Notes: generated by a model from the letters alone, not told the origin. Shown: positions 33,272-42,014, numbered from the stretch's first letter. The stretch: 42,129 nt of DNA from Spirochaetaceae bacterium (GCA_031269165.1 JAISZQ010000248.1:1-42129), one strand, 5' to 3'. Numbers and translations: made by a program.

Positions 33272-35106
33272 TACTTTTTTACCTCCAGTTCCCGCTGTAA
33301 TTCTCGGTCGATGTACATCTTATCCTCAAGTAATTCCTCTGTTTCCCTTCCGGCCTTGTTGCCCAGCAACCGCAGTTTCTGGACAATGTGTTTTCGGCGC
33401 GCCTCAAGACGCTGTTTCCGCACGTTGTGCAAACTCTCCGCAAAGAGCCGTTCGGCATCAAAGGCAAACTCTTCCCCCCCGCATTTTTGCATGGCAAAAG
33501 CCCGTAACGGCTGGGGCCGTATATAGGGAAAAATGCCTCCGATCCCCGCACTCTCCTCCCCGCTTCGCAGCCATTCCTCGACGGCGATATAGAGTTCTTT
33601 CGCATTCGCATCGTTAATCTCTTCGATAGACAAAGCCCCCCTCAGCTTGGCAAGAAATTCAGGATGACTTTCCCTGTTGGCGACAACCGTCATAAGCAAA
33701 AAAAGCTCTTCCGTAAGGCGAACCGGCGCAACTACCCCGTTTTTTCCTTTCGGCAAAAAAACGCCCGGCGCGCCCGAAAGCCACACCCGGTAATCACGCG
33801 ACAACGCCGCGCTGTCGCACAAGAAAGCATCCGCTACCGCGAGAAGAGCGTCCGACCGTGCAAGCTCAGATTCAATTATCTTAATATAGGGGAACAAGGA
33901 CTCTATTGCCTTTTGTTTCCCGCCGGGGTCTGAGATGTCATAAAGGGTACGGCTCCTCGCGATCAAAAACGGTAAGGGAAGTATACCACATCTTATTATT
34001 TTTTTCAAGTACTCTGCCCCATTTTTTTGCAAAATTTCCGCAGGATCCTTCTTTTTTTCGTCTAATTTTGCATCCGGCTCCGCGTCCGTCCCCTCGGCTA
34101 TGATCACCCGGCACTCCAGCCCCGCCCCAGTGCAGGTCATGATCCCTTTCTCTATCGCTTTCTGCCCGGCCTCGTCCGTATCGAAAAAGAGCAATGCCCG
34201 GTCGGCATAGCGGCGGAGCAGTTTCGCCTGGTCCTCGGTAAACGCCGTTCCCAGCGGCGCGACGGTATTGGTTATCCCCGCCTCGTGCATGGCGATCACA
34301 TCCATGTACCCCTCGACGAGAAAAACCTCTTTCGTCCGCCGGATCTCAGGCAGCGCGAAATCCAGCGCGAAGAGGTTGTCCCGCTTCCTGAAAATCACCG
34401 ACTCGGACGAGTTCAAATACTTAGGCCCCTCCTCGCCCGCAAGGAGTCGCCCGCCAAACGCCACCGTTTTTCCCTCACGGTTATGAATCGGAAACATGAG
34501 TCTTCCTGAGAAAAAAGATAACGATGTATACTTTTTTCCAAACAATCCGCTCTCGGCGAGAAAGTTTTCCGAATAGCCTTTATGGGTAAGAAAATCAAAT
34601 AGCCAGCGGCGGTCAGGCGGCGCATAACCCAAGTTGAACCGCTTGATCATCGCTTCGCTCACCTCCCGTCCCGCGAGATAGGCCCGTGCCGTTTCCCCGA
34701 GGGGCTTTTCCGTCAAAATATAGTGGTAACTTTTCGCCACCCGTTCGTAGAGGTCTTTGAGCGCGTCGCCCTGTTTTCGTTCTTCCGCGACCGCCTCACC
34801 GTCCACCGCATCGTACACGATCTCGACCCCGCTCTTTCGCGCAATCAGCTCGATGGCCTCAGGATACGAAAGTTTGTCGATATTCATCACGAAGTTGACG
34901 ATGCCGCCCCCCTCTCCGCAACCGAAACAGTGATAAAACTTTTTATCGGGATCAACGGTAAACGAAGCCGTCTTCTCATGGTGAAACGGGCAGAGCCCCC
35001 AGAAACGCCCGCCCCGGTTCTCAAGCCGCACATAGTCCCCCACTATGGCCAGAGCGTCCATACGCTCGTTGACTTCCCGGATGGTCGATTCAGAGATACG
35101 AGGCAT
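33271..35106 (-). CDS. dnaG: DNA primase DnaG
   Basis: 611 residues from ATG 35106, which gives the usual primase start (M-P-R-I-S). The CHC2 zinc site is C39, H42, C60 and C63 ([11 protein letters not shown]...CFGCG). The central TOPRIM domain has [13 protein letters not shown] and the [11 protein letters not shown] metal site. The C-terminal helical domain should bind DnaB helicase. It makes RNA primers for replication. An upstream extension to 35223 is open but unsupported. The ATG follows an extended -10 box by six bases. Confidence 0.96.
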   Translation of the reverse strand: MPRISESTIREVNERMDALAIVGDYVRLENRGGRFWGLCPFHHEKTASFTVDPDKKFYHCFGCGEGGGIVNFVMNIDKLSYPEAIELIARKSGVEIVYDAVDGEAVAEERKQGDALKDLYERVAKSYHYILTEKPLGETARAYLAGREVSEAMIKRFNLGYAPPDRRWLFDFLTHKGYSENFLAESGLFGKKYTSLSFFSGRLMFPIHNREGKTVAFGGRLLAGEEGPKYLNSSESVIFRKRDNLFALDFALPEIRRTKEVFLVEGYMDVIAMHEAGITNTVAPLGTAFTEDQAKLLRRYADRALLFFDTDEAGQKAIEKGIMTCTGAGLECRVIIAEGTDAEPDAKLDEKKKDPAEILQKNGAEYLKKIIRCGILPLPFLIARSRTLYDISDPGGKQKAIESLFPYIKIIESELARSDALLAVADAFLCDSAALSRDYRVWLSGAPGVFLPKGKNGVVAPVRLTEELFLLMTVVANRESHPEFLAKLRGALSIEEINDANAKELYIAVEEWLRSGEESAGIGGIFPYIRPQPLRAFAMQKCGGEEFAFDAERLFAESLHNVRKQRLEARRKHIVQKLRLLGNKAGRETEELLEDKMYIDRELQRELEVKK

Positions 35107-35112
35107 ACCTCC

Positions 35113-35121
35113 ATTATACCA
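35113..35121 (-). promoter_or_regulatory. Extended -10 box immediately before dnaG
   Basis: Minus strand TGG-TATAAT, then ggaggt, then ATG. GGAGG is present but only one base from ATG, too close to act normally. The arrangement matches the barrel gene at 1934 and suggests a leaderless dnaG-rpoD message. Confidence 0.55.
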
Positions 35122-35324
35122 GAAAACCCGCTTGCCGTGGAGAGGTCGCGTTCCGTCCCCGATTTGCAGGGCAATATCATTTACTTTCAACCGCCATAGA
35201 ACGGCTGTTTGTGTGGTGTACACTTTCGTTGAGGGTCTCAGGTTACATCAAAATTATGTCGGCGTATGACGTTGAGAGGGCGAATTTTCTCTGTGGACTT
35301 TTGCCTATGCCGCTCTTTTTGTCT

Positions 35325-35475
35325 ATTGTTTATCAATTACATTATCATGTATACTTTTGTATTCATGGCAGTGTATTTTATCGCACGTATATCGTTTTAG
35401 GTTGCCGACAGCCAACATCATGCGATATACATTAGTATACATATCAATGTATATTATAGTGTGCATCGATTATAC
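35325..35475. other. AT-rich island dense in ATGTA/TACAT motifs (third)
   Basis: It includes runs such as ATACATTAGTATACATATC and TCAATGTATATTATAG. It adjoins an IS66 remnant. The remaining bases from 35122 to 35324 hold no gene that I can support. Confidence 0.5.
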
Positions 35476-35493
35476 TAAAGACGGAGAGAAGAA

Positions 35494-35725
35494 ATTCCGG
35501 CAGAAACGCTTTTAGGGAAGGCGGTGGGCTTTTAACCAGTGGGATAAACTTACCGCCTATCTTTTGACCGCGCTTGAACTAACTCCCGACAACAACATCA
35601 GTGAAAACGCACTACACCCGTTTGTTGTAGGGAGAAAGAACCGACTGTTTTATAAAAGCCGACCGATTTATCAGGAAAGCCGCCTCTCTTCGCCTTCGCA
35701 AGCCTCCCCCCGCTTTGTCTCCTGA
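35494..35725 (+). pseudogene. IS66-family transposase, C-terminal remnant with frameshift
   Basis: One frame (35494-35532) reads P-A-E-T-L-L-G-K-A-V-G-F. After a one-base shift, the frame from 35534 reads NQWDKLTAYLLTALELTPDN, then a SENALHPFVVGRKNRLF segment before an in-frame TGA at 35723. This is the conserved end of IS66 transposases (LGKA...NQW...PDNN..EN.....VGRKN.LF), including the catalytic-region glutamate. About 90% of the protein is missing, and no inverted ends were found. Confidence 0.85.
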
Positions 35726-35744
35726 GACCCAATACGAACAAGTT

Positions 35745-36962
35745 TCAGTGCTTCTCTGCCTCCTTAACGGACGCTTCCAGTATCGCGTATGCCGCATCGC
35801 AGTCGGCCTTTGTTACCGTGAGGGGCGGCACCATGCGGATGAGCCGGTCGCCGATTGCCGTAACAAGCAACTTCCGGTCGAGAGCGGCGTGTTTCACGGC
35901 AAGGCTGATCGGAGAATCAAACTCCGCCCCGACGAGGAGACCCTTGCCCCGCACCGTCTTCACATGGGGGAGGCTTTTTAGTTTTTCCATGAAATACGCG
36001 CCGGTTTCCGCCGCTTTCCCGGCAAGGTCGTTGTCGAGCAACTCGTTTATCTGGGCGAGAGCCGCCGCGCAACAGACCGAGTTGCCGCCGTAGGTGGAGC
36101 CGTGCGAGCCCTTGTTGAACGCCTTGCCGATCTTTTCGCTCGTGCAAATCGCCGAAATCGGAAAGCCGCCGCCCATCGCCTTTGCCATCGAGAGAATGTC
36201 TGGGCGCACACCGTAATGCTCGTAGGCCATCACCTTGCCCGTCCGGCACCAGCCCGTCTGAATCTCGTCCAGAAGAAGCAATAGCCCGTTGTCGTCGCAG
36301 AGCGTGCGGATGCCGGTCAGAAACTCATGCGTCGCCGGGTGAACGCCTCCCTCGCCCTGAATCGGTTCCAGCATAATGGCGATCGTGTCAGGCGTCACCT
36401 TCGCTCTAAAGTCGTCGAGATTGTTAAACTCGGCGTAACTAAAGCCCGGCAGCATCGGCCCAAACCCGATCTGGCAGACGGTATGCGGCTGACCGGTCGC
36501 CGCAAGAGCCCCCATCGTCCTGCCGTGAAAACTGTCCTTCGCGCTGATGATGTGGTAGCGGTTCGGGCCAAAGTTCTCAATGCCGTACTTGCGGGCCATC
36601 TTTATCATCGCTTCGTTGGCCTCCGTGCCGGAATTCTGGTAAAAAATTTTCTCAAACCCCAGCGTCGTGCAGATTTTTTCCGCGAGCAACGCCTGTGGGA
36701 CGAGGTACGGATAGTTAAACGTGTGAATCACGTCGTCCATCTGCTCCTTCGCCGCGGCAATCACCGCGGGGTTGCGGCTTCCGGCACTGTTCACCGCGAT
36801 CCCCCCGTAAAAATCGAGGTACGCGCTCCCTTTTTCGTCGTAAAGGTAGTTGCCCTCCGCCCGCTCGCACACAAAATCGTAGCGCTCATAGGTCTCGATC
36901 AGGTACTTGTTCGTCAAATTCTTGATCTCGGCCACCGTCTTTCCAATGTCCTTCAATTTCAT
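35745..36962 (-). CDS. Class III aminotransferase, acetylornithine/ornithine type
   Basis: 405 residues, the length of ArgD-like enzymes. PLP site: SGTEANE (111-117), D232-E233-x-Q-T-G and Schiff-base lysine K261 in SMAKAMGGGFP. The sequence resembles acetylornithine aminotransferase, but no arginine genes are nearby. With the neighbouring GABA-type aminotransferase, alcohol dehydrogenase and permease, a catabolic role on ornithine, putrescine or GABA is at least as likely. AGGAG precedes the ATG by seven bases. Confidence 0.88.
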   Translation of the reverse strand: MKLKDIGKTVAEIKNLTNKYLIETYERYDFVCERAEGNYLYDEKGSAYLDFYGGIAVNSAGSRNPAVIAAAKEQMDDVIHTFNYPYLVPQALLAEKICTTLGFEKIFYQNSGTEANEAMIKMARKYGIENFGPNRYHIISAKDSFHGRTMGALAATGQPHTVCQIGFGPMLPGFSYAEFNNLDDFRAKVTPDTIAIMLEPIQGEGGVHPATHEFLTGIRTLCDDNGLLLLLDEIQTGWCRTGKVMAYEHYGVRPDILSMAKAMGGGFPISAICTSEKIGKAFNKGSHGSTYGGNSVCCAAALAQINELLDNDLAGKAAETGAYFMEKLKSLPHVKTVRGKGLLVGAEFDSPISLAVKHAALDRKLLVTAIGDRLIRMVPPLTVTKADCDAAYAILEASVKEAEKH

Positions 36963-36996
36963 CCTATATCTCCTAAATTAAAATACCTCTCTTTAT

Positions 36997-37215
36997 GTGG
37001 GGGGAAGTCTCCCCCCTCGTTCCGGCAACGGGCAAAATGCCCGCCGCCTCCACTACCCCCCTCAGCGGGACAAAACCATACGGTGTATGGTTTTGTGGGT
37101 GCGTCCCAAGCGTCCACGGATGGACGCAAAATAGAGCGCACCCCGCCCGGAAGTCCGAAACAGGATGTTGAGGACTGTAGGGTCCTGCCCCCGCAACGCC
37201 CCCGGCTTGGATCCC
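36997..37215. repeat. Mosaic palindromic repeat, copy 3
   Basis: Modules: GGGGGGAAGTCTCCCCCC; a short variable hairpin CGGGC-AAAAT-GCCCG; CTACCCCCCTC; hairpin ACAAAACCATAC-GGT-GTATGGTTTTGT (about 37074-37100); hairpin GCGTCCA-CGGA-TGGACGC; a GAAGTCCGAAACAGGATGTTGAGGACT tail; CCCCCGCAACGCCCCC. It is nearly identical to copy 4 (opposite orientation), except in the variable hairpin and outer edges. Confidence 0.85.
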
Positions 37216-37226
37216 GTGCTTAACCC

Positions 37227-38585
37227 TTATCCCGTTTTTTTAACCGCATACTGGATGCTGGTTTTCAGTATTTCAAGCCCCCGTTCAAGCTGGGCGTCCG
37301 TCACCACGAGGGGGCACAAAAACCGGATGACGTTTCCGTAGGTACCGGCGCTCTCGATGATAAGGCCATTCCGCGCGGCCTCGGCAACGGTCTCGGTTAC
37401 CAGTTCTGGCCACGGGGTCTTCCGCTCGTCCTTCACAAACTCAATCCCCAGCATCGCGCCGATGCCCCGCACATCGCCGATGGCCGTGATGTCCTTTTGC
37501 CACGCGGTGAAAGCGGCGCGGGCTTTGCCGGCTATGGCGCGCGCCCGTTCCGGCAACTTGTCCCGTTCCATGATCTCGATGACCTTCAACGCCGACGCGC
37601 AGGACAACGCGTTCCCGCCGAACGTGCCGCCGATGGTGCCGGGGGCCACCTTGGCGTAGATTGACGCGCCCGCAGTAATGGCACCCAAGGGAAGGCCTCC
37701 GGCGATCGACTTTGCCATGGCGATAATGTCGGGCGGGCAGCCCCACTCTTCCCAGTAGTTGGACACGAACAAGCGTCCCGAACGGCCAAAACCGGTCTGC
37801 ACTTCGTCGGCAATGATTAAGATGCCGTGCTTGTCACAGATTGCCCGCACCGCCTTTATCCACGCTTCGGGCACGGGAATAAAGCCGCCTTCGCCCTGAA
37901 CCGGCTCGATGACTATCGCCGCGACGTCCTCAGGCGGGGACGCTTCTTCAAAAACCGCGTTGAACCTGCCGAGGTAGTACTCGACCGCCTCGTCCTCCGT
38001 CAACCCTTTGGGCGCGCGGTAGAGATAGGGGAATTCGGCGCGATAAATGCCGTCGGGCAGGGGCCCCATGCCGTGGTAATAGGCCTTCTTGCTCGTCATC
38101 GTGGCGGTGAGCAAGGTCCGCCCGTGAAAAGCGCCCGAAAACACGATAATGTTCGGACGGCCCGACGAACTGCGGGCAATTTTTACCGCATTTTCCAACG
38201 TTTCCGCCCCGGAATTGGTAAACATCGTCCGCCGTTCCTGTTCTTTCACCGGAACAATCGCGTTGAGCTTTCCGGCAAGGGCAACCGCGCCTTCGTGCGT
38301 GATGATGTTGACCATCGCGTGGAAGTACCTGTCGGCCTGTTCCCGTACCGCCTTGACCACATCGGGGTGAGAATACCCGATGTTCAACACGCCGACACCG
38401 CCTACCCAGTCGAGGAATAGATTGCCGTCCACATCCTCCACCATCGCGCCTTCTCCCCGGCTGATCACCACCGGATAGGCGCACCGGATTGCGGACGGCA
38501 TGACCGCCGCCCGTTGCTCGATGACCGCTTTTGCCTTCGGCCCCGGCAACGTTGTTTTTACGCGGGGCAATTCATCTTTTAACAT
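37227..38585 (-). CDS. Class III aminotransferase, 4-aminobutyrate type
   Basis: 452 residues from ATG 38585, chosen for GAGGA eight bases before it. PLP residues: SGAE (125-128), D260-E261-V-Q-T-G-F-G and lysine K292 in AMAKSIAGGLPLG. The GAFHGRT motif (151-157) is also present. Length and the long N-terminal segment fit GabT/putrescine-type enzymes, which move the omega-amino group to 2-oxoglutarate and give a semialdehyde. The adjacent iron-dependent alcohol dehydrogenase could reduce that product. Confidence 0.9.
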   Translation of the reverse strand: MLKDELPRVKTTLPGPKAKAVIEQRAAVMPSAIRCAYPVVISRGEGAMVEDVDGNLFLDWVGGVGVLNIGYSHPDVVKAVREQADRYFHAMVNIITHEGAVALAGKLNAIVPVKEQERRTMFTNSGAETLENAVKIARSSSGRPNIIVFSGAFHGRTLLTATMTSKKAYYHGMGPLPDGIYRAEFPYLYRAPKGLTEDEAVEYYLGRFNAVFEEASPPEDVAAIVIEPVQGEGGFIPVPEAWIKAVRAICDKHGILIIADEVQTGFGRSGRLFVSNYWEEWGCPPDIIAMAKSIAGGLPLGAITAGASIYAKVAPGTIGGTFGGNALSCASALKVIEIMERDKLPERARAIAGKARAAFTAWQKDITAIGDVRGIGAMLGIEFVKDERKTPWPELVTETVAEAARNGLIIESAGTYGNVIRFLCPLVVTDAQLERGLEILKTSIQYAVKKTG

Positions 38586-38652
38586 ACCGTTTTCCTCATC
38601 ACAACGAACCAACACGAATAATAACCACAAACCTCACGAACGAAAAAACGCC

Positions 38653-38745
38653 CGTCATTGCGAGCCGTTCCTGAGAGCGAGCGAAGCAATCCGGTAAGAG
38701 GCCACCCTCGTCTGGATTGCTTCACCCTACGGGTTCGCAATGACA
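38653..38745. repeat. GTCATTGCGAG-type palindromic element, tandem copy A
   Basis: CGTCATTGCGAGC ... GCGAAGCAATCC ... GGATTGCTTCACCCTACGGG ... TTCGCAATGAC. It is a nested inverted repeat, followed 30 bases later by copy B. Confidence 0.8.
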
Positions 38746-38775
38746 CATCTTACCTTATTGCGGGCGAGCTCCCCT

Positions 38776-38855
38776 CGTCATTGCGAGCGTAGCGAAGCAA
38801 TCCAGTAAGAGATCCCCCTCGCCTGGATTGCTTCACCCTGCGGGTTCGCAATGAC
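38776..38855. repeat. GTCATTGCGAG-type palindromic element, tandem copy B
   Basis: Same design as copy A but without its 11-base insertion near the left arm. Both lie in the 283-base gap between the alcohol dehydrogenase and the aminotransferase, and they share the same orientation. Confidence 0.8.
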
Positions 38856-38868
38856 ACCTCTTACCTTA

Positions 38869-40023
38869 TCACAGCGCGTCCCGATAAATCTGCTTGATCT
38901 CTTCCAGGCCGAACACGACCGGGTGATTTGCGATGCCCGCCGCCGAAACTTTCAGCGCGTTTTCCGCAAGCCAGTCAACGTCCTCGCTCTTAATGCCCTG
39001 TTCGCCAAGCGTCATTACCAAGTCTATCTCTTGCAAAAACCGCTTGATCGAGGCCGTACAGTCCTTCTCGTTCTTGCCGCCCAGACAGCGCGAGATCACC
39101 GCGTACTTTTCACGCGCACGCGCACTTGTGCCCGCGCCGATACCGGCAATCGTCCGGTCGGTGATGACCGGCGTAAGCGCGGCCAGCCCTCGGCCGTGCT
39201 GGATGTTGCGGATGCCCGAAGGCGGATGCTCGATGCCGTGCGGCGCGGTAACCCCGGCGACGCCTATGACCATGCCGCCCAGCGTGCTTGCCCAGGTAAC
39301 GTTTTCCCACGCCTCGCCGTCGCCCGTTCCCCGGTAGAGCGGGATAAGGTTTTCGCTCACGAGGCGCATCCCTTCCAACGCCATGATGTCGGTGAGCGGG
39401 GTGGCCGCCGCCGAGATGTAGGCTTCCATCGCGTGGCAGAGCGCGTCAAACCCGACGCTTGCCAGCACGGACCGGGGCATCGTCTTCATCAGTTCCGGGT
39501 CGATGATCGACAGTTTGGCAATGATCATGGGGCCGCGCAACGATTTCTTGTCGCCGGTCTTGGGATCGGTGATGACCGCGAACCCGTTCCCCTCGCTGCC
39601 GGTACCGCAGGTTGTCGGCACAAGGATGATGGGCAGGGCCTCGGTGGAGACCGTGCGCCCATACACATAGTCCATCAGGTCGCCTGAATTTTTCGCCATG
39701 AACGCGGATGCTTTGGCCGCATCCATCATGGAACCGCCGCCCAGCCCGATGACAAGACCGGCCTTTTCCGCTTTGACGAGGGCGGTACACTCAGAAATCG
39801 CGTCCGTCGTGGGGTTGGGTGCAACCTTGTCATAGACCGCGCTTTCCACACCGGCCTTTTCGAGCAACGAGAGCACCCGGTCGAGCAGTCCCGATTTTTT
39901 CGTGCTGCCCCGGCCCGTTACGATGACGGCTTTCCTGCTGTACGCCGCCGCCCGCACGCCGATTTCTTCAATAACGCCGTTGCCAAACAGCAGGTTGACC
40001 GGCAAATGAAACGCAAACTTCAT
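38869..40023 (-). CDS. Iron-containing alcohol dehydrogenase
   Basis: 384 residues, group III Fe-ADH. NAD-binding GGGSMMD is at 95-101; metal ligands D193, H197, H262 and H276 have the same spacing as in lactaldehyde reductase FucO. The opening residues (KFAFHLPVNLLFGNG) resemble butanol and 4-hydroxybutyrate dehydrogenases. It probably reduces an aldehyde or semialdehyde made by the neighbouring aminotransferase. GAGGAGA lies eight bases before ATG. Confidence 0.93.
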   Translation of the reverse strand: MKFAFHLPVNLLFGNGVIEEIGVRAAAYSRKAVIVTGRGSTKKSGLLDRVLSLLEKAGVESAVYDKVAPNPTTDAISECTALVKAEKAGLVIGLGGGSMMDAAKASAFMAKNSGDLMDYVYGRTVSTEALPIILVPTTCGTGSEGNGFAVITDPKTGDKKSLRGPMIIAKLSIIDPELMKTMPRSVLASVGFDALCHAMEAYISAAATPLTDIMALEGMRLVSENLIPLYRGTGDGEAWENVTWASTLGGMVIGVAGVTAPHGIEHPPSGIRNIQHGRGLAALTPVITDRTIAGIGAGTSARAREKYAVISRCLGGKNEKDCTASIKRFLQEIDLVMTLGEQGIKSEDVDWLAENALKVSAAGIANHPVVFGLEEIKQIYRDAL

Positions 40024-40075
40024 ACTTATTTCTCCTCATACTTTTTTTAGTAACTATTCAGCCGCCTGCTACCGG

Positions 40076-40345
40076 AAACCAAGCCGCCACCGGGAAGGGG
40101 GCGTTGCGGGGGCTCCCCCTACAGTCCTCAACATCCTGTTTCGGACTTCCGGGCCGGGGTGCGCTCTATTTTGCGTCCATCCGTGGACGCTTGGGACACA
40201 CCCACAAAACCATACACCGTATGGTTTTGTCCGCTGAGGGGGGTAGCGGAGGACGGCGCAAACACACAAGCCCGGCTTGTGTGTTTGTGCTGTCCGTAGC
40301 GAGGGGGGAGACACGGCAACCTGTTGCCGTCCCCCCACCTGAATA
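40076..40345. repeat. Mosaic palindromic repeat, copy 4 (inverted)
   Basis: Reverse-complement orientation. It carries the full set: hairpin GGCAACAGGTTGCC; variable hairpin CAAACACACAAGC-CCG-GCTTGTGTGTTTG (about 40258-40286); ACAAAACCATAC/GTATGGTTTTGT; GCGTCCA/TGGACGC; and the GAAGTCCGAAACAGGATG tail. It lies in the gap between the permease and the alcohol dehydrogenase. Confidence 0.85.
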
Positions 40346-40349
40346 GGTA

Positions 40350-41762
40350 TCATGCTTTGTTTCTATACTTGATGGGCTGCCAGATACCCGGCGCCTCACC
40401 GAACTGATCTCCGTATTTTATCTTGGCATAAACGCCCATCACAAGCCCCAGCCCGGTCGCGATGAGGAATATGACCACCTCCTGCGGGGTAAGACCGGCG
40501 GGCATTCCGGGGATGTAGAGGATAAACATGAACACCGTCATCGCGATGGCAATAACGCCGACCAGAAGCCCGCAACGCACCTTGTAGGGCCGTTCCATGT
40601 CCGGCTCGGTGAACCGGAGGATAACATAAGAGGCCGCGACAAGCATATACGCGATAACCGTCGCCGCGCTTCCCGCGTCAACCAGCCACACCAGCATTCG
40701 CCGCCCAAAGAAGGGCGCGATGAAGCAGATTGCCCCGATGAGGATAACGGCCCGTGTCGGCGTTTTGTATTTCGGGTGAATCGAGCCCAAGAAGGCGGGT
40801 AGCATCTTGGCCTCGGCCATCGCGTAGATAGCGCGGCTCCCGCCGACAAAGAACGAGTTCCAACTGGTGATAATGCCCGCCATACCGCCGATGATCAGCA
40901 CGTTTGCCGCCGCCTGAGAGTTAAAAAACGCCTTCTTCATCGCGTCCGCTGTCGCCAAAGAGGATGCGCCGAGGTCGTCTTTGGTCATTATCAAGGAAAC
41001 CGCGATAATGATCATCACATAAAAGACCACCGCCATCAAAATAGAAAGGATGAGGAGGCCGCCGATCTTCTTTGCCGGAATGTCGATCTCTTCCGCCGCT
41101 TGCGGGATCACGTCGAAGCCGACAAACATAAACGGCGTCATAACCGCCACGCCCATGATGCCCTTTATTCCGTTGTCAAAGAGCGGCTCCATCGTTGCGG
41201 TGTCACCATTGACCGCTGAGGCCGCGACGAGAATGATGCCGACTCCCGCAATCACGAAGGTGAGGATCGTGTTGAAAATCGCCGCCGGTTTGATGCCGAT
41301 ATAGTTGAGCACCGTGATAGCCACGGACAGCACCAGCCCGACAATCATCCACGAGAGATAGACATCGAATCCCGCGACCGTATACAGGTACCCCTTCATA
41401 AATCCGGGAAACAGATACTGTACGACCGTCGGAAACGCGCAGGCCTCAAACGCGGCGACGCCGATGTACGCCACAATGATTGCCCACGTACAGACGAAAG
41501 AACCTGTCTTGCCGATCGCCCGCATCGAAAAAACGTGTTCGCCGCCGCACTTGGGCATGGCCACCGTCAATTCGGCGTAGGTCAACCCGACAAACAAGAC
41601 GAGAACGCCGCCGATCACAAACGCCAGCACCGCGCCCAGCGTCCCCGCCGTTGTGATCCAGTCACCCGTGAGAATGACCCAGCTCCAGCCGATCATCGCG
41701 CCGAAGGCGAGGGCAAAGACCTCTTTCTTGTTCAAAACCTTCTTAAAATGAGATTCTTCCAT
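40350..41762 (-). CDS. APC-family amino-acid permease
   Basis: 470 residues with about twelve membrane helices. The first helix carries the APC signature (FGAMIGWSWVILTGDWI), and GLTYAELTVAMPKCGGEH follows. The transport partner amino acid cannot be read from sequence; the downstream aminotransferases suggest GABA, ornithine or a related amine. The gene is first in a same-strand series with the alcohol dehydrogenase and both aminotransferases, but gaps of 264-326 bases filled with repeats make a single transcript uncertain. AAAGGGG lies eight to nine bases before the ATG. Confidence 0.9.
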   Translation of the reverse strand: MEESHFKKVLNKKEVFALAFGAMIGWSWVILTGDWITTAGTLGAVLAFVIGGVLVLFVGLTYAELTVAMPKCGGEHVFSMRAIGKTGSFVCTWAIIVAYIGVAAFEACAFPTVVQYLFPGFMKGYLYTVAGFDVYLSWMIVGLVLSVAITVLNYIGIKPAAIFNTILTFVIAGVGIILVAASAVNGDTATMEPLFDNGIKGIMGVAVMTPFMFVGFDVIPQAAEEIDIPAKKIGGLLILSILMAVVFYVMIIIAVSLIMTKDDLGASSLATADAMKKAFFNSQAAANVLIIGGMAGIITSWNSFFVGGSRAIYAMAEAKMLPAFLGSIHPKYKTPTRAVILIGAICFIAPFFGRRMLVWLVDAGSAATVIAYMLVAASYVILRFTEPDMERPYKVRCGLLVGVIAIAMTVFMFILYIPGMPAGLTPQEVVIFLIATGLGLVMGVYAKIKYGDQFGEAPGIWQPIKYRNKA

Positions 41763-41782
41763 AATATCACCCCTTTTTCCCG

Positions 41783-41810
41783 AGGCGTTTCCCCTCTGTT
41801 GGGAACGCCT
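41783..41810 (-). promoter_or_regulatory. Leader hairpin of the permease mRNA
   Basis: AGGCGTTTCCC (41783-41793) pairs with GGGAACGCCT (41801-41810) with one bulged base. It begins about 12 bases after the predicted transcription start and is not followed by a T-run in the minus direction. It may stabilise the mRNA or bind a regulator. Confidence 0.5.
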
Positions 41811-41828
41811 TCATGGTTTGTTTCGCTT

Positions 41829-41857
41829 ATAATACCACGCATACAAAAAAGTGTCAA
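41829..41857 (-). promoter_or_regulatory. Sigma-70 promoter of the permease gene
   Basis: Minus strand: perfect TTGACA (41852-41857), 17-base spacer, TATTAT (41829-41834). The leader is about 60 bases and contains the hairpin at 41783-41810. The AT-rich stretch 41870-41965 upstream could act as an UP element. Confidence 0.85.
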
Positions 41858-42014
41858 GAGAAAACCATCAATTTTGAAGGATTTTTTTCATTTTTTATAT
41901 TATTTTACGTAGGCGAATGATAATTATTCGTTTCTATAATAAATTACGTATATGTAGTTTTGTTGTGTTGCAAAAAAACGAGCGGGCTGCTTAGAGTCTG
42001 TTCAACAACCCAGC

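Noticed and set aside
31826-33526. Long open frame (about 560 codons) on the plus strand, antisense to rpoD
   Set aside because: It mirrors the codon structure of rpoD, has no ribosome-binding site and no recognisable protein content.
35107-35223. N-terminal extension of DnaG
   Set aside because: Family alignment from memory starts at M-P-R-I-S; the extension crosses the -10 box.
36959-37223. Open frames through the mosaic repeats giving similar peptides (with H-T-V-Y-G-F)
   Set aside because: The similarity comes from the repeat DNA itself; the frames have no consistent start and differ between copies.
38653-38855. CRISPR array
   Set aside because: There are only two units, internally palindromic, with no regular spacers and no cas genes; they belong to a dispersed repeat family.
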